Shown piece after piece: positions 18,286 through 28,674 of a stretch of 63,430 nucleotides of DNA. The DNA is from Hydrogenophaga sp. (GTDB lineage: Bacteria > Pseudomonadota > Gammaproteobacteria > Burkholderiales > Burkholderiaceae_C): NCBI RefSeq assembly GCF_011772445.1, contig NZ_WVZN01000048.1, positions 60,733-124,162 of the forward strand. The letters run 5' to 3'. Position 1 is the first letter of the stretch. Each line of letters starts with the position of its first letter. A program made the position numbers and the translations under genes. Under the pieces are notes generated by a model. The model was not told the origin of the DNA. It saw only the letters and a list, made by a program, of their open reading frames with translations, and did not search any database.

Positions 18286-21200
18286 TCAGGCGTCCGTTGT
18301 GCGCCCGGCGCGGCCGCGTCCCAGCCGGTCGAAGGCCAGGTAGACCACCGGTGTGGTGAACAGCGTGAGCACCTGGCTCAGGATCAGCCCGCCCACCATG
18401 ACGATGCCGAGGGGCTGGCGCAGCTCGGCGCCCGATCCGCTGGCCAGCATCAGCGGCACGGCGCCGAACAGCGCGGCCAGCGTGGTCATGAGGATGGGGC
18501 GGAAGCGCAGCAGCGCGGCGCGGTGGATGGCCTCGCGCGGGCTCAGGCCCAGACGCCGCTGCGCATCGAGCGCGAAGTCGACCATCATGATCCCGTTCTT
18601 CTTCACCAGGCCGATGAGCAGCACGATGCCGATCACCGCGATCATGTCCAGCGGGCGGCCCGCCAGCAGCAGCGCGGCCAGCGCGCCCACGGTGGCCGAG
18701 GGCAGTGTGGACAGGATGGTGAGCGGGTGCACCGCGCTCTCGTAGAGCATGCCCAGCACCAGGTACATCACCACCACGGCGGCGAGGATCAGCCACAGCG
18801 TGTTCGCGAGCGAGCTGCGGAAGCCCTCGGCCGCGCCCTGGAAGGCCAGCTCCACAGCCAGGGGCAGTTCGATCTGCTGCTGCACGGCTTCGATGGCGGC
18901 CACGGCCTCGCCCAGCGAATGCCCGGGCGCGAGGTTGAACGACAGCGTGGCGGCGGGAAACTGGCCCTGGTGCTCGATGGCCAGCGGCGCGCGCCGCTCC
19001 ACCGCGCGCGCCACAGCCGACAGCGGCACGGGGGCGGCGTCGGCCCCGCCATTGGCCGGGCGCACGAACACCCCCTCCAGCGCCTGCAGGCCGCCGCGCG
19101 CGGCGTCGTCGCTTTCCAGCACCACGCGGTACTGGCTGGCGTGCGTGAACAGGGTGCTGACCTGGCGCTGACCGAAGGCGCTCTGCAGCGCGGAGGCGAT
19201 GTCGCTCATGCGCAGGCCCAGGCGGGCGGCGGCGTCGCGGTCCACCTCCAGGTAGGCCTGCAGGCCCTCGCGCTGCAGGTTGCCGGCCACGTCGGCCAGC
19301 TCGGGGCGTTGCTGCAAGGCCTGCAGCAGGCGATCGCTCCACTCGGCCAGCAAGGCACTGTCCGGCGAGCTGAGCGTGAACTGGTACTGCGTGCGGCTGA
19401 TGCGGTCTTCCAGGCCCAGCTCCTGCACGGGCTGGAACCAGGCCTGGATGCCGTCCACGCCGCGCGCCTTGTCGCGCAGGCGGTCGATGAGCTCGCCCGC
19501 CGAGACCGAGCGCTGCGCGTGCGGCGCCAGCGTGATGAGCATGCGCCCGCTGTTGAGCGTGGCGTTGCTGCCGTCCACGCCGATGTAGGAGGCGATGCTG
19601 TGCACCGGGGCCTCGTCCAGCAGGGCCGTGGCCAGGGCCTGTTGGCGCTCGGCCATGGCGCCGAAGGACACGCTCTGCGGCGCCTCGGTGACGACCTGGA
19701 TGGCGCCCGCGTCCTGCACCGGGAAGAAGCCCTTGGGCACCGCCAGGTAGAGCAGGCCGGTGAGCAGCAGCGTGGCCGCCATGGCCAGCAGCGCCAGCGG
19801 CTGGCGCGCCAGCACCCAGTCGAGCCAGCGGCCGTAGCGCTCGATCGTTCCACTCAACCAGTCGCGCTGCTTGCCGTGTGCGGGTGGCCGCGGCAGCATG
19901 CGCGCGGCCATCATGGGCGTGAGCGTGAGCGAGACCACCAGCGAGATGGCGATGGCCACGGCGAGCGTGACCGCGAACTCGTGGAACAGGCGGCCCACCA
20001 CGTCGGCCATGAACAGCAGCGGGATCAGCACCGCCACCAGCGAGACGGTGAGCGAAACCAGGGTGAAGCCGATCTCGCTGGCGCCCTTGAGCGCGGCCTC
20101 CATGCGGCCCGCGCCTTCCTCGCGGTGGCGCGCGATGTTCTCCAGCATGACGATGGCGTCGTCCACCACGAAGCCGGTGGCGATGGTGAGCGCCATGAGG
20201 CTGAGGTTGTTGAGCGAGTAGCCCATCAGCAGCATGGCCGCGAAGGTGCCCACCAGCGAGAGCGGCACGGCCACGCTGGGAATGAGCGTGGCCGCCGGTG
20301 TGCGCAGGAAGACGAAGGTGACCAGCACCACCAGGGCGATGGCGAACAGCAGCTCTTTCTGCACGTCGCGCACCGAGGCGCGGATGCTCTCGGTGCGGTC
20401 GGACACCACCTGAACCTTCACCGTGGCCGGCAGCGTCGCCGTGAGCTGCGGCAACAGCGCGCGCACCTGGTCGGCCACGGCGATGACGTTGGCACCGGGC
20501 TGGCGCTGGATGTTGAGCAGCACGGCGGGCGCGAGGCCGCAATGGGCGCTCTGCCCTTCGGCGCAGGCCATGCCGGCCCAGGCGGCGAGGAAGCGGTCCT
20601 CGGCGCCTTCGGCCACCGTCGCCACGTCGCCCAGGCGCAAGGGCGCGCCGTCGCGCCAGGCCACGATGAGGCGGCGGTACTCGGCCACCGAACGCAACTG
20701 GTCGTTGGCGTCCAGCATGGTGCTGCGCAGCTCGCCATCGAAGCTGCCCTTGGGCTGGTTGTTGTTGGCGGCAGCGATGGCCGTGCGCAGCTCCTCCAGC
20801 GTGAGCCCATTGGCCGCCAGCGCGCGGCTGTTGGCCTGCACGCGGATGGCCGGGCGCTGCCCGCCCGCCAGGCTGACCAGGCCCACGCCGGGCAGGCGCG
20901 AGAGCTGGCCGGCCATGCGCGTGTCCACCAGGTCCACCACGCGCGGCAGCGGCAGGGTCTCGGAGCTGATGGCCAGCGTGAGGATGGGCACGTCGGCCGG
21001 GTTCACCTTGCGGTAGATGGGCGGGGCCGGCAGGTCGGACGGCAGCAGGCTGTTGGCGCTTTGCAGCGCGGCCTGCACGTCCTGCTCGGCCACGCCCAGG
21101 TCCACCTCGAGCGCGAACTTCATGGTGATGACCGAGGCGCCGCCCGAGCTGGTGGACGACATCTGCGCCAGACCGGGGATCTGGCCGAGCCGGCGCTCCA

Positions 21201-21411
21201 GCGGCGCGGTGACGGTGCGCGCGGTGACCTCGGGGCTGGCGCCGGGCTGGAAGGTGAAGACCTGGATGACCGGGTAGTCCACCTGCGGCAGCGCCGACAC
21301 CGGCAACTGGCGCCAGGCCAGCAGGCCGGCAATCAGCACCGCCAGCATCAGCAGCGAGGTGGCCACCGGCCGCAGGATGAAGGGGCGCGAGAGGGAGGGC
21401 GCGGCGGACAT
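18286..21411 (-). CDS. mdtB: RND efflux permease, MdtB-like
   Basis: 1041 residues with the start [20 protein letters not shown] characteristic of MdtB and the conserved pair in [17 protein letters not shown]. It pairs with the downstream MdtC-like permease to form a B2C heterotrimer in the characterised system. The ATG at 21411 is 14 nt after mdtA. The open frame extends another 1.3 kb upstream only as GC-rich shadow of mdtA. Confidence 0.9.
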   Translation of the reverse strand: MSAAPSLSRPFILRPVATSLLMLAVLIAGLLAWRQLPVSALPQVDYPVIQVFTFQPGASPEVTARTVTAPLERRLGQIPGLAQMSSTSSGGASVITMKFALEVDLGVAEQDVQAALQSANSLLPSDLPAPPIYRKVNPADVPILTLAISSETLPLPRVVDLVDTRMAGQLSRLPGVGLVSLAGGQRPAIRVQANSRALAANGLTLEELRTAIAAANNNQPKGSFDGELRSTMLDANDQLRSVAEYRRLIVAWRDGAPLRLGDVATVAEGAEDRFLAAWAGMACAEGQSAHCGLAPAVLLNIQRQPGANVIAVADQVRALLPQLTATLPATVKVQVVSDRTESIRASVRDVQKELLFAIALVVLVTFVFLRTPAATLIPSVAVPLSLVGTFAAMLLMGYSLNNLSLMALTIATGFVVDDAIVMLENIARHREEGAGRMEAALKGASEIGFTLVSLTVSLVAVLIPLLFMADVVGRLFHEFAVTLAVAIAISLVVSLTLTPMMAARMLPRPPAHGKQRDWLSGTIERYGRWLDWVLARQPLALLAMAATLLLTGLLYLAVPKGFFPVQDAGAIQVVTEAPQSVSFGAMAERQQALATALLDEAPVHSIASYIGVDGSNATLNSGRMLITLAPHAQRSVSAGELIDRLRDKARGVDGIQAWFQPVQELGLEDRISRTQYQFTLSSPDSALLAEWSDRLLQALQQRPELADVAGNLQREGLQAYLEVDRDAAARLGLRMSDIASALQSAFGQRQVSTLFTHASQYRVVLESDDAARGGLQALEGVFVRPANGGADAAPVPLSAVARAVERRAPLAIEHQGQFPAATLSFNLAPGHSLGEAVAAIEAVQQQIELPLAVELAFQGAAEGFRSSLANTLWLILAAVVVMYLVLGMLYESAVHPLTILSTLPSATVGALAALLLAGRPLDMIAVIGIVLLIGLVKKNGIMMVDFALDAQRRLGLSPREAIHRAALLRFRPILMTTLAALFGAVPLMLASGSGAELRQPLGIVMVGGLILSQVLTLFTTPVVYLAFDRLGRGRAGRTTDA

Positions 21412-21425
21412 GGCCTGAGCCTCCC

Positions 21426-22640
21426 TCAACGGGGTGCCGCTGCGTCCGGCGCCAGGGGCGAGTTGGCGGGCAGCTCCGTGGCTTGCACCACGTTCACCGC
21501 GCGGCCGTCCTCCAGGCGATCCAGGCCTTCCAGCACCACGGGCTCGCCCGCCGCCAGGCCTTTGAGCACCACGGTGCGCCCGCCGCTGGCCGGGCCGAGC
21601 ACCAGATCGCGCACGCGGGCCTTGTTGTCGGCGATCACGTAGACGTAGCTGCCGCGCGAGCCGTGCTGCACGGCGTCGGTGGGGATGGTGACGGCGCCGG
21701 GCAGCTCGCGCAGCGCCAGGCGCACGTTGACGAACTGGTTGGGAAAGAGCGCGTCGTCGGCGTTCTCGAAGCGGGCCTTCAGGCGCAGCGTGGCGGTGGC
21801 GGCGTCGATCTGGTTGTCCAGCGTGTCGAGTCGGCCGGTGGCCATGCGCTGGCGGTTGTCGCGGTCCCAGGCCTCGACCACGGGCGGGGTCTTCTCGGCG
21901 TGCGCGGCGCGCACATCCGCCACCTGCGGCTCGGGCACGCTGAAGAGCACGGCCACGGGCTGGGTCTGCGTGAGCGTGAACAGGCCGTTGGCGTCGTTGG
22001 CGCCAATGAGGTTGCCGGCGTCCACCCGGCGCAGGCCCACGCGGCCGGCAATGGGCGCCTCGATGCGCGTGTAGGAGAGCTGCAGCTTTGCGTTGTCCAC
22101 CTGCGCCTGGTCGGCCTTGAGGGTGCCGCGCAACTGCTGCACCAGCGCGGCCTGGCGGTCGAGCTGCTGGCGGGCGATGGCGTCGCGCGTGAAGAGTTGT
22201 TCGTAGCGCGCCAGCTCGCTCTCGGCGTTGCGCAACTGGGCCAGGTTCTGCTGCTGCTGCCCCTGGGCCTGGGCCAGCGCCACGCGCAGCGGCTCGGGGT
22301 CGATCTCGGCGAGCAACTGGCCGCGCGCGACGCGCTGGCCTTCGCGCACCAGCACGCGCGCCAGTTGACCATCCACTCGGCTGCGCACGACCACGGTGTT
22401 GTAGGGCGCCACGGTGCCCACGGCACGCACCTGCACGGTGAAGTCCTCGGTGCGGGCGGGCTCCACGCGCACGGCCACCGGGCCGCGCCACTGGTTGGGC
22501 ATGGGTGGCGGCGTCTGCGGCGGGCGCAAGAGAAACCACCAGGCCGCCACGCCGACGACGAGCAGCAGGCCCAGCCACAGCAGGCCGCGCGCCCAGGGAC
22601 GGTGAGACGGGGACGCGGGCGATCGATCGGGGTCGGGCAT
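21426..22640 (-). CDS. mdtA: RND periplasmic adaptor, MdtA-like
   Basis: 404 residues. An N-terminal inner-membrane anchor ([17 protein letters not shown]) is followed by the membrane-fusion-protein order: lipoyl half ([20 protein letters not shown]), coiled-coil hairpin rich in Gln ([20 protein letters not shown]), second lipoyl half ([20 protein letters not shown]) and a beta-barrel. It links the MdtBC pump to the NodT channel. First gene of the four-gene efflux operon. The ATG at 22640 lacks an obvious Shine-Dalgarno; it is chosen because a Pro-rich cytoplasmic tail then leads directly into the anchor. Confidence 0.87.
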   Translation of the reverse strand: MPDPDRSPASPSHRPWARGLLWLGLLLVVGVAAWWFLLRPPQTPPPMPNQWRGPVAVRVEPARTEDFTVQVRAVGTVAPYNTVVVRSRVDGQLARVLVREGQRVARGQLLAEIDPEPLRVALAQAQGQQQQNLAQLRNAESELARYEQLFTRDAIARQQLDRQAALVQQLRGTLKADQAQVDNAKLQLSYTRIEAPIAGRVGLRRVDAGNLIGANDANGLFTLTQTQPVAVLFSVPEPQVADVRAAHAEKTPPVVEAWDRDNRQRMATGRLDTLDNQIDAATATLRLKARFENADDALFPNQFVNVRLALRELPGAVTIPTDAVQHGSRGSYVYVIADNKARVRDLVLGPASGGRTVVLKGLAAGEPVVLEGLDRLEDGRAVNVVQATELPANSPLAPDAAAPR

Positions 22641-22779
22641 GGGAGGGTGCTTGGAGGGCGCGCACCGCGCGGTGCACGCAAGGCGCCGCGGGCGCGCTGG
22701 GGATGTCTCGGCAAATGATAGCCACTCGCAACTGCGGCCGCATGAAAGACCCGCGGCCGCGCCCGCCGCGCCGGCGGCC
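22641..22779 (-). promoter_or_regulatory. Probable mdtABC promoter region
   Basis: 139 nt between the LysR stop and the mdtA start. It probably contains the efflux-operon promoter, as it is the only sizeable gap upstream of mdtA. No clear -35/-10 or palindrome was seen. Confidence 0.35.
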
Positions 22780-23667
22780 TCAGCCCGGCTGGCTGAGCAG
22801 GTGATCGCGAAAGGCCAGGGCGATCGGCGACAGGCGCTTGCCCGCGAGGTGGACGATGCTCCACTGCGACGCGATGGGAAAGCCCTGCACGTCCAGGACC
22901 ACCACACCGTGCTCGCGCGCGTGCCCGTGCAGCGCGTGCTGGGAGATCATGCCCAGGCCGAGCCCGCCGGCCACTGCCTCCTTGATGGCCTCGTTGCTGC
23001 CCAGCTCCATGCGCACGTCCGGCACGAAACGCTGGGCGCGCAGGTACCGGTCGACCGCCATGCGCGTGCCCGAGCCGCGTTCGCGCAGGATGAAGCGCTG
23101 ATCGGCCAGCCCGCGCAGCGTGAGGCCCTGCGTGCGGGCGAGCGGGTGACGCGACGCCGCGATGACGACCAGGGGGTTGGCCATGAACACCTCGCCTTCG
23201 ACCGCGAGGTCGGCGGGCGGCATGGACATGATGTAGAGGTCATCGAGGTTCTCGCGCATGCGCTGCACCACGCCGTCGCGGTTGAGCACCTCCAGCGCGA
23301 CGTCGATGGCCGGGTGCTTGTGGCAGAAGCGGCCGAGCTGGCGCGGCACGAAGTACTTGGCGGTGCTCACCACCGAGACCTTCAGGTGACCGCGCGCCAG
23401 GCCCTGGGTGGCGGCCACCTGCTGCTCGAAGTTCTCCCATTCGCGCGCCATGGCGCGCGCGGTCTGCGCCAGCTCGAGCCCGGCGGGCGTGAGGTGCACC
23501 TTGCGGCCGATCACCTCATACAGCGGCAGGCCCACGCTGTCGGCGATCTCGCGCAGTTGCATGGACGCGGTGGGCTGGGTCACATGCATGGCCCGCGCGG
23601 CACCGCTCACGCTGCCGGTCTCCTGCAGGGCCAGGAACAGGCGCAACTGCCGAAAGCTCACGTTCAT
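22780..23667 (-). CDS. LysR-family regulator, CbbR/CmpR-like
   Basis: 295 residues. N-terminal helix-turn-helix MNVSFRQLRLFLALQETGSV followed by GAARAMHVTQPTASMQLREI; effector domain with KVSVVSTAKYFVPRQLGRFC and RERGSGTRMAVDRYL. That AKYFVPR and RERGSGTR pattern is typical of CbbR/CmpR regulators of CO2 fixation and bicarbonate uptake. It is transcribed divergently from an SbtA-like bicarbonate permease with an 87-nt gap, which supports a role in inorganic-carbon response. The sensed metabolite is unknown. Confidence 0.82.
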   Translation of the reverse strand: MNVSFRQLRLFLALQETGSVSGAARAMHVTQPTASMQLREIADSVGLPLYEVIGRKVHLTPAGLELAQTARAMAREWENFEQQVAATQGLARGHLKVSVVSTAKYFVPRQLGRFCHKHPAIDVALEVLNRDGVVQRMRENLDDLYIMSMPPADLAVEGEVFMANPLVVIAASRHPLARTQGLTLRGLADQRFILRERGSGTRMAVDRYLRAQRFVPDVRMELGSNEAIKEAVAGGLGLGMISQHALHGHAREHGVVVLDVQGFPIASQWSIVHLAGKRLSPIALAFRDHLLSQPG

Positions 23668-23754
23668 AGACTTTTCTCTATATGTCACTCCAAACAAATC
23701 GATTTTACGGAACACCTTGTCTTGCCTAGCATCGGGCCGAACCTGGAGTTGTCC
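23668..23754. promoter_or_regulatory. Divergent LysR / sbtA promoter
   Basis: 87-nt AT-rich gap between divergent genes. It contains the interrupted palindrome TAGA-CTTTTC-TCTA at 23667-23680 and other T-N11-A possibilities, as expected of LysR boxes, and must carry both promoters. GGAG lies just before the sbtA ATG. Confidence 0.45.
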
Positions 23755-24753
23755 ATGACCAGCCTGCTCGACCCCGCCATCCTGTTCTTCGTCTTCGGTG
23801 TGCTCGCCGGCGCGCTGCGCTCCGACCTGGAGATTCCGCCCGCCATCGGCAAATTCCTGTCGCTCTACCTGCTGATGGCGCTGGGCCTCAAGGGTGGCTT
23901 CGCACTCGCCGAGTCCGGGCTCTCGCCGGCCATGCTCAGCGGCCTGGGTGCTGCCCTGTTCATGGCCTTTCTGGTGCCCGCGCTGGGCTACGCCTTCCTG
24001 CGGCGGCACGTCTCGCGCTTCGATGCCGCCGCCGTCGCCGCGGCCTATGGCTCGGTCAGCGCGGTCAGCTTCGTCGCGGCCACGCAGTACCTCGAGAACC
24101 AGGGTATGAGCCCGGGCGCCCACATGACGGTGGCCATGGTGCTGATGGAGACGCCGGCCATCCTGATGGCCGTGCTGCTGGCCAATGCGGCGCGCCAGGC
24201 CGCGCGGCCGGTGCTGGTGGTGGGCGCCGGGCAGGCCGCGCTGTCGGGCATGCCGGTGGCCGGTGGCGCGTCGCTGGGCGGCATCCTGCGGGAGTCCTTC
24301 ACCGGCGGTGCGCAGCTCCTGCTGCTGGGCTCTCTCGTGGTGGGCTGCCTCAGCGGCGAGGCCGGCAAGGCGGTGATGCAGCCGTTTGCGGGCGATCTGT
24401 TCAAGGGGCTGCTGGCCTTCTTCCTGCTGGACATGGGCCTTCTGGTGGCGCGCAACGTCGGCGCCGCGCGGCGCGCCTCGCCGGTGCTGCTGGCCTACGC
24501 GGTGCTCGGGCCACTGGTGCATGCCCTGATCGCCCTGGGCCTGGCGAGGCTGCTCGGCCTGTCCACCGCCGACACGGCCCTGCTGATGGTTCTGAGCGCG
24601 AGCGCGTCCTACATCGTGGTGCCGGCGGTGCTGCGGCACGCCGTGCCCGAGGCCAGTCCTTCGCTCTACCTGGGCCTGTCGCTGGGCCTGACCTTTCCGT
24701 TCAACATCCTGCTGGGCATCCCGCTCTACACCTGGATGGCCGGCGCGCTCTGA
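23755..24753 (+). CDS. sbtA: SbtA-like sodium-dependent bicarbonate permease
   Basis: 332 residues with about ten hydrophobic helices and the SbtA/DUF897 landmarks: FGVLAGALRSDLEIPPAIGK at the N-terminus, LMALGLKGG, and SASYIVVPAVLRHAVPEASP plus GLTFPFNILLGIPLY near the C-terminus. Cyanobacterial SbtA imports bicarbonate with Na+. Homologues occur in chemolithoautotrophic and heterotrophic proteobacteria, where substrate has been less studied. No SbtB-like PII partner follows. Convergent with the next operon, 28 nt away. Confidence 0.85.
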   Translation: MTSLLDPAILFFVFGVLAGALRSDLEIPPAIGKFLSLYLLMALGLKGGFALAESGLSPAMLSGLGAALFMAFLVPALGYAFLRRHVSRFDAAAVAAAYGSVSAVSFVAATQYLENQGMSPGAHMTVAMVLMETPAILMAVLLANAARQAARPVLVVGAGQAALSGMPVAGGASLGGILRESFTGGAQLLLLGSLVVGCLSGEAGKAVMQPFAGDLFKGLLAFFLLDMGLLVARNVGAARRASPVLLAYAVLGPLVHALIALGLARLLGLSTADTALLMVLSASASYIVVPAVLRHAVPEASPSLYLGLSLGLTFPFNILLGIPLYTWMAGAL

Positions 24754-24781
24754 GGGCGCATTCGCAGGCGCTGCCCGTCGC

Positions 24782-25651
24782 TCAACCCCGCCCGCGAAAC
24801 ACCGGCGGGCGCCGCTCGATGAAGGCGCGCATGCCCTCGGCGAAGGCCTCGCCGTCGATCAACTGCGCCTGGCGCTCGCGCTCCAGCGCGAGCTGCTGCG
24901 CCAGGTTGTTGCGTTCGCTGGCCGCGAACAGCGCGCGCGCCTCGGCGATGGCGTGCGCGGGCATGGCGGCCAGGCGCGTGGCCAGGGCCAGCGCCTCCTG
25001 CGCCAGCGCGCCGTCGTCCACACAGGCCCACACCAGGCCCCAGTCGGCGGCGCGCGGCGCGTCCAGCTTGTCGCCCAGCAGGGCCAGGCCCAGGGCGCGG
25101 GCACGTCCCACGGCGCGCGGCAGGGCCCAGCTCGCGCCCATGTCGGGCACGGCGCCCAGGGCGGGCACGAAGGGCAGGTAGAAGTAGGCCGAGCGCGCGG
25201 CGATCACCACGTCGGCCGCCAGGGCCAGGCCCACGCCGCCTCCCGCGGCCACGCCGTTGACCGCGCACACCACGGGCACCGGCAGCGAGCGCAACTCCGC
25301 GACCATGGGGTTGCCGGTCTCGTCGAGCATGTGACCCACCTGCGTGCCCAGCGAGCCGCGCGAGGGGTCCTTGGCGCGCTCGCTGAAGTCGGCCAGGTCG
25401 GCGCCGACGCAGAAGGCGCGGCCAGCGGCGGTGAGGATGAGGGCACGGATGGCCCTGTCCTCGCGCACGCGGCGCAGCGCCTCCAGCACGCCCTGTTGCA
25501 GCGCAGGCGTCAGGGGGTTGAGGCGATCGCCTTCGTTGAGCGTGAGCGTGGCGATGCCATCGCACTGCTCGAACTGGACGGCCGGGTGCAATGGGGTACC
25601 TCCGCCTGCGGCTGCGGCGCGAGCGCCTTCGGGCGGCCGGGCGGCGCTCAT
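24782..25651 (-). CDS. Crotonase-fold isomerase (PaaG-like), not a classical hydratase
   Basis: 289 residues of the enoyl-CoA hydratase/isomerase superfamily, with the oxyanion-hole segment FCVGADLADF and the AAGGGVGLALAAD loop. Both catalytic glutamates of crotonase are missing; the second acid region reads ALGAVPDMGASW, which resembles the PD-G aspartate of PaaG-type double-bond isomerases. It probably shifts a double bond, or acts on an epoxide or oxepin, in a CoA ester. Last gene of the operon starting at the acyl-CoA dehydrogenase. Its ATG overlaps the upstream DUF2889 stop (ATGA). Confidence 0.8.
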   Translation of the reverse strand: MSAARPPEGARAAAAGGGTPLHPAVQFEQCDGIATLTLNEGDRLNPLTPALQQGVLEALRRVREDRAIRALILTAAGRAFCVGADLADFSERAKDPSRGSLGTQVGHMLDETGNPMVAELRSLPVPVVCAVNGVAAGGGVGLALAADVVIAARSAYFYLPFVPALGAVPDMGASWALPRAVGRARALGLALLGDKLDAPRAADWGLVWACVDDGALAQEALALATRLAAMPAHAIAEARALFAASERNNLAQQLALERERQAQLIDGEAFAEGMRAFIERRPPVFRGRG

Positions 25652-26187
25652 GGCTTCGGCTCCCGGGCGTGTTCACTGAAGTAGGTGCGCACCACCGCGC
25701 CGTCCAGGCGCAGCGCGTGGCAGCCGCCCAGCGGCGTGGTGCGGGCGGGGTTGCCGGCCTCGTCGGCACCGCCGAAGTTGCCGTCGGCCCACAGCACCTG
25801 GAAGGCGGCGCTGGCCAGGGTGGGCAGCAACTCGGTCATGTGGGTGCAGCCGGCCGTGCCGCGGAACAGGCGCTTCACGGCCATGGTGAAGCCCGGCTCG
25901 ATGCGCAGGCCCACGAGCTGGCGGTAGGCGGACTCGACCTCGCGGCAGTCCGGGTAGGGCGTGTGGTCGCTGGACGCGCGGGCGTCGACGATGGTGCGTT
26001 CGCGGTCGATGGTCAGGCGCACGCGCATCTGGTGGATGGCCTCACCCGCCGGCACCTCGCGGTTGACGAGTTGCAGCGGCACGGGCTTGGTGTCGATGAG
26101 CAGACCGTCGAGGTCGATCAGGCCGTCGGGGCGCTCGAAGGCCTCGCAGTGGATGCGGCGCAGGTGCAGGGGGCGGCGCTCGTTCAT
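25648..26187 (-). CDS. DUF2889 family protein
   Basis: 179 residues matching DUF2889: [20 protein letters not shown] at the start, a central [14 protein letters not shown] strand, then [10 protein letters not shown] and [15 protein letters not shown]. The family has no established function but recurs in CoA-dependent catabolic operons of Burkholderiales. Here it lies between an alpha-methylacyl-CoA racemase and a crotonase, overlapping each by 4 nt, so it is tightly co-expressed with methyl-branched acyl-CoA enzymes. The conserved His/Cys/Asp residues (HTPYPDC) could be catalytic or metal-binding; this is inference. Confidence 0.75.
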   Translation of the reverse strand: MNERRPLHLRRIHCEAFERPDGLIDLDGLLIDTKPVPLQLVNREVPAGEAIHQMRVRLTIDRERTIVDARASSDHTPYPDCREVESAYRQLVGLRIEPGFTMAVKRLFRGTAGCTHMTELLPTLASAAFQVLWADGNFGGADEAGNPARTTPLGGCHALRLDGAVVRTYFSEHAREPKP

Positions 26188-27353
26188 GGCGATGGCGCCG
26201 CGTGCACCACGCCGGCCGCGCACAGGGCGTCGATGCCGTCGCTGGCGTACCCCGCCTGAGCCAGCAACGCGCGCGTGTGCGCGCCCACCGCGGGCGCGCG
26301 CGGCGGCAGTTGCGTGGGCGTGCGGTCGAAGCGCGGCGCGGGCGCGGGCTGCACCGCGCCGTCGGCCTGCACGAAGGTGCCGCGCGCCAGGTTGTGCGGG
26401 TGATGGGGCGCTTCCTTCATCGACAGCACCGGCGCGAAGCACACGTCGGTGCCTTCGAGCAGCGCGCACCACTCGTCGCGCGTGCGGGTGCGGAACAGGG
26501 CCTCGAGCTGGCTGCGCAGCATGGGCCATTCGCCGCTGTCCCACTGCTTCTGGAAGCCCGGGTCGTCGATGCCGCACAGCGCCAGCAGTTGTTGGTAGAA
26601 CTGCGGCTCGATGGCGCCGATGGACACGAAGCGGCCATCGGCGCATTCGTAGGTGCCGTAGAAGTGGGCCGCGCCGTCGAGGAAGTTGCTCTCGCGCCGG
26701 TCCTGCCAGAAACCCTTGGCCATCAGCCCGTACTGCGCGGCCATCAGCAGGGCCGCGCCATCGGTCATGGCGGCGTCCACCACCTGGCCCTGGCCCGATC
26801 GCTGCGCCTCGGCCTGCGCGGCCAGCACGCCCACCACCAGCAGCATCCCGCCGCCACCGTAGTCGCCCACCAGGTTGAGCGGTGGCGCGGGCGGCCGGTC
26901 GGCCGGGCCCATGGCGTGCAGCGCGCCGCTGAGCGCGATGTAGTTGAGGTCGTGGCCGGCCGCCTGGGCGAGCGGACCGCTCTGGCCCCAGCCCGTCATG
27001 CGGCCGTAGACCAGGCGCGGGTTGCGCGCGTGGCAGGCCTCGGGCCCCAGGCCGAGCTTTTCGGCCACACCGGGGCGAAAGCCCTCGATGAGCACGTCGG
27101 CGCCTTTGACCAGCTTGAGCACCGCCTCGACGCCGCGCGGGTCCTTCATGTTCACCGCGATGGAGCGGCGGCCGCGGTCCACGATGCCGTCGTTGCGCAT
27201 CAGGTCTTCCAGGCCGCCGCGCGAGGGCGGGCCGGGCAGGCGGTCCACCCGGATGACGGTGGCGCCCAGGTCGGCCAGCAGCATGCAGGCGAAGGGCCCG
27301 GGGCCGATGCCCGCGAGTTCGATGACGGTGAGGTGGGAAAGCGGCCCGGGCAT
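26184..27353 (-). CDS. Alpha-methylacyl-CoA racemase (CaiB/BaiF family)
   Basis: 389 residues of the class III CoA-transferase fold with the racemase signature and not that of a transferase: [30 protein letters not shown] and [10 protein letters not shown]. His134, Asp164 and Glu249 fall at a constant +8 offset from the catalytic His126, Asp156 and Glu241 of Mycobacterium tuberculosis MCR as I recall it. Such enzymes interconvert (2R)- and (2S)-2-methylacyl-CoAs so that an (S)-specific acyl-CoA dehydrogenase can act. The adjacent upstream gene is an acyl-CoA dehydrogenase. A GTG at 27362 overlapping its stop (GTGA) is an alternative start. Confidence 0.85.
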   Translation of the reverse strand: MPGPLSHLTVIELAGIGPGPFACMLLADLGATVIRVDRLPGPPSRGGLEDLMRNDGIVDRGRRSIAVNMKDPRGVEAVLKLVKGADVLIEGFRPGVAEKLGLGPEACHARNPRLVYGRMTGWGQSGPLAQAAGHDLNYIALSGALHAMGPADRPPAPPLNLVGDYGGGGMLLVVGVLAAQAEAQRSGQGQVVDAAMTDGAALLMAAQYGLMAKGFWQDRRESNFLDGAAHFYGTYECADGRFVSIGAIEPQFYQQLLALCGIDDPGFQKQWDSGEWPMLRSQLEALFRTRTRDEWCALLEGTDVCFAPVLSMKEAPHHPHNLARGTFVQADGAVQPAPAPRFDRTPTQLPPRAPAVGAHTRALLAQAGYASDGIDALCAAGVVHAAPSP

Positions 27354-27358
27354 GGCGG

Positions 27359-28522
27359 TCACATGCGCTTGGCGACTTCTTCCAGCATCACCTCGGTGGC
27401 GCCGCCGCCGATGGTGAGGATGCGCGCGTCGCGCGCCATGCGCTCCACCGGCGTGCCGATGATGAAGCCCGTGCCGCCGTGCAGTTGCAGGCAGGTGTGC
27501 ACCACCTCCTGCAACGTCTCGGCGCCGAAGGCCTTGAGCATGGAGACCTCGCGCACCGTGTCCTTGCCCTCGTCGATCATCTGCGCGCACTGGTAGGTGA
27601 GCGCGCGCACGGCCGCCGCCTTGGACGCCATCCAGGCCAGCTTGTTGCGCACCACCTGCTGGTCCCACAGCGATTTGCCGAAGGCCTGCCGCTGGCGCAC
27701 GTAGTCCACCGTGAGTTCGATGGCGCGCGCGCAGGTGCCCGAGACCAGCGCGCCCACCACCAGGCGCTCGTTCTGGAAGGTGCTGACGATGTAATAGAAG
27801 CCCTTGCCCTCCTCGCCCAGCAGCGCGTCGGCCGGCAGCTTGAGGTCGTCGAAGAACAGCTCGGCCGTGTCGGACGAGCGCCAGCCGTGCTTCTCGAACT
27901 GGCGCGTGATCTTCAGGCCCGGCTTGTCCTTGTCCACGATGAACAGCGAGATGCCGCGGCTGCCCTTGGCCTCGGGGTCGGTGCGCGCGGCCACGATGTA
28001 GATGTCGCCGTGCACGCCGTTGGTGATGAAGGTCTTGGAGCCGTTGATGAGCCAGCCGCCGTCGGCTGTGCGCTCGGCGCGCGTGCGCAGGCCCGCCACG
28101 TCGGAACCGGCCCCGGGCTCGGTCACGCAGACCGCGCCCACCTTGCGACCGGCGCAGGCCTCGGGCAGGTACTTCTGCTTCTGCTCGTGCGAGCCACGGT
28201 GCGCGATGTGGCTGATCGACATGTCGCTGTGCACGGTGAGCGCCGAGGCCACGCCGCCGTAGCCCGAGCGCGCGAGTTCTTCGCCCAGCACCACCGAAGC
28301 CAGCGCCCCCAGGCCGCCGCCGCCGTATTCCACCGGGTGGCGCATGCCGAGAAAGCCCAGTTCGCCCAGCTCGCGGAACAGGGAACGCGGGATCTCGCCC
28401 GAAGCCTCCCAGGCGTCGGCGAAGGGCACGATGCGCTCCTTCGAGAAGCGGCGCACCTGGTCGCGCACCATGCGCAGGTCCTCATCGAGGAAGTCGGGTT
28501 CGAGGAATTCGAATTCGGTCAT
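27359..28522 (-). CDS. Acyl-CoA dehydrogenase
   Basis: 387 residues, standard length, of the FAD-dependent acyl-CoA dehydrogenase family. Both signatures are clear: [20 protein letters not shown] around 130-150 and [20 protein letters not shown] near the C-terminus. It removes hydrogens from C2-C3 of an acyl-CoA and passes electrons to ETF, whose beta subunit is at the right edge of the window. First gene of the leftward operon with the racemase, DUF2889 and the crotonase; the promoter region carries an island operator at 28572. Substrate is plausibly the 2-methyl-branched ester produced by the racemase. Confidence 0.88.
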   Translation of the reverse strand: MTEFEFLEPDFLDEDLRMVRDQVRRFSKERIVPFADAWEASGEIPRSLFRELGELGFLGMRHPVEYGGGGLGALASVVLGEELARSGYGGVASALTVHSDMSISHIAHRGSHEQKQKYLPEACAGRKVGAVCVTEPGAGSDVAGLRTRAERTADGGWLINGSKTFITNGVHGDIYIVAARTDPEAKGSRGISLFIVDKDKPGLKITRQFEKHGWRSSDTAELFFDDLKLPADALLGEEGKGFYYIVSTFQNERLVVGALVSGTCARAIELTVDYVRQRQAFGKSLWDQQVVRNKLAWMASKAAAVRALTYQCAQMIDEGKDTVREVSMLKAFGAETLQEVVHTCLQLHGGTGFIIGTPVERMARDARILTIGGGATEVMLEEVAKRM

Positions 28523-28571
28523 GTGCTGCGGCGTTGAGGCGGGCCAAGGAATGCGGGACCTTGCTTATTCA

Positions 28572-28591
28572 TAGTCCGGCGTGTCGGTTTA
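28572..28591. promoter_or_regulatory. Island operator, site 1
   Basis: TAGTCCGGCGTGTCGGTTTA, one of five related palindromes in the island. It lies 50 nt upstream of the leftward acyl-CoA dehydrogenase and 84 nt upstream of the rightward TetR gene, within a 152-nt divergent promoter. A TetR dimer bound here could control both directions. Confidence 0.75.
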
Positions 28592-28674
28592 TTTTATGGG
28601 CGAAAACCGAGTCCCGCAAGGCGCCTTGCTACACTTCGCCGCCCCTTGAGAAGCCTGCCCAGAGGAGAGGACAC

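Noticed and set aside
14960..18343. Very long plus-strand open frame (about 1127 codons) opposite the efflux genes
   Set aside because: It is antisense to well-recognised RND permease and channel genes and has a His/Gly/Arg-rich low-complexity composition, which is a GC shadow.
15137..20542. 1801-codon minus-strand frame suggesting a fused RND pump
   Set aside because: Only the part from 18280 down has pump sequence; upstream is an out-of-frame reading of the mdtB-like gene.
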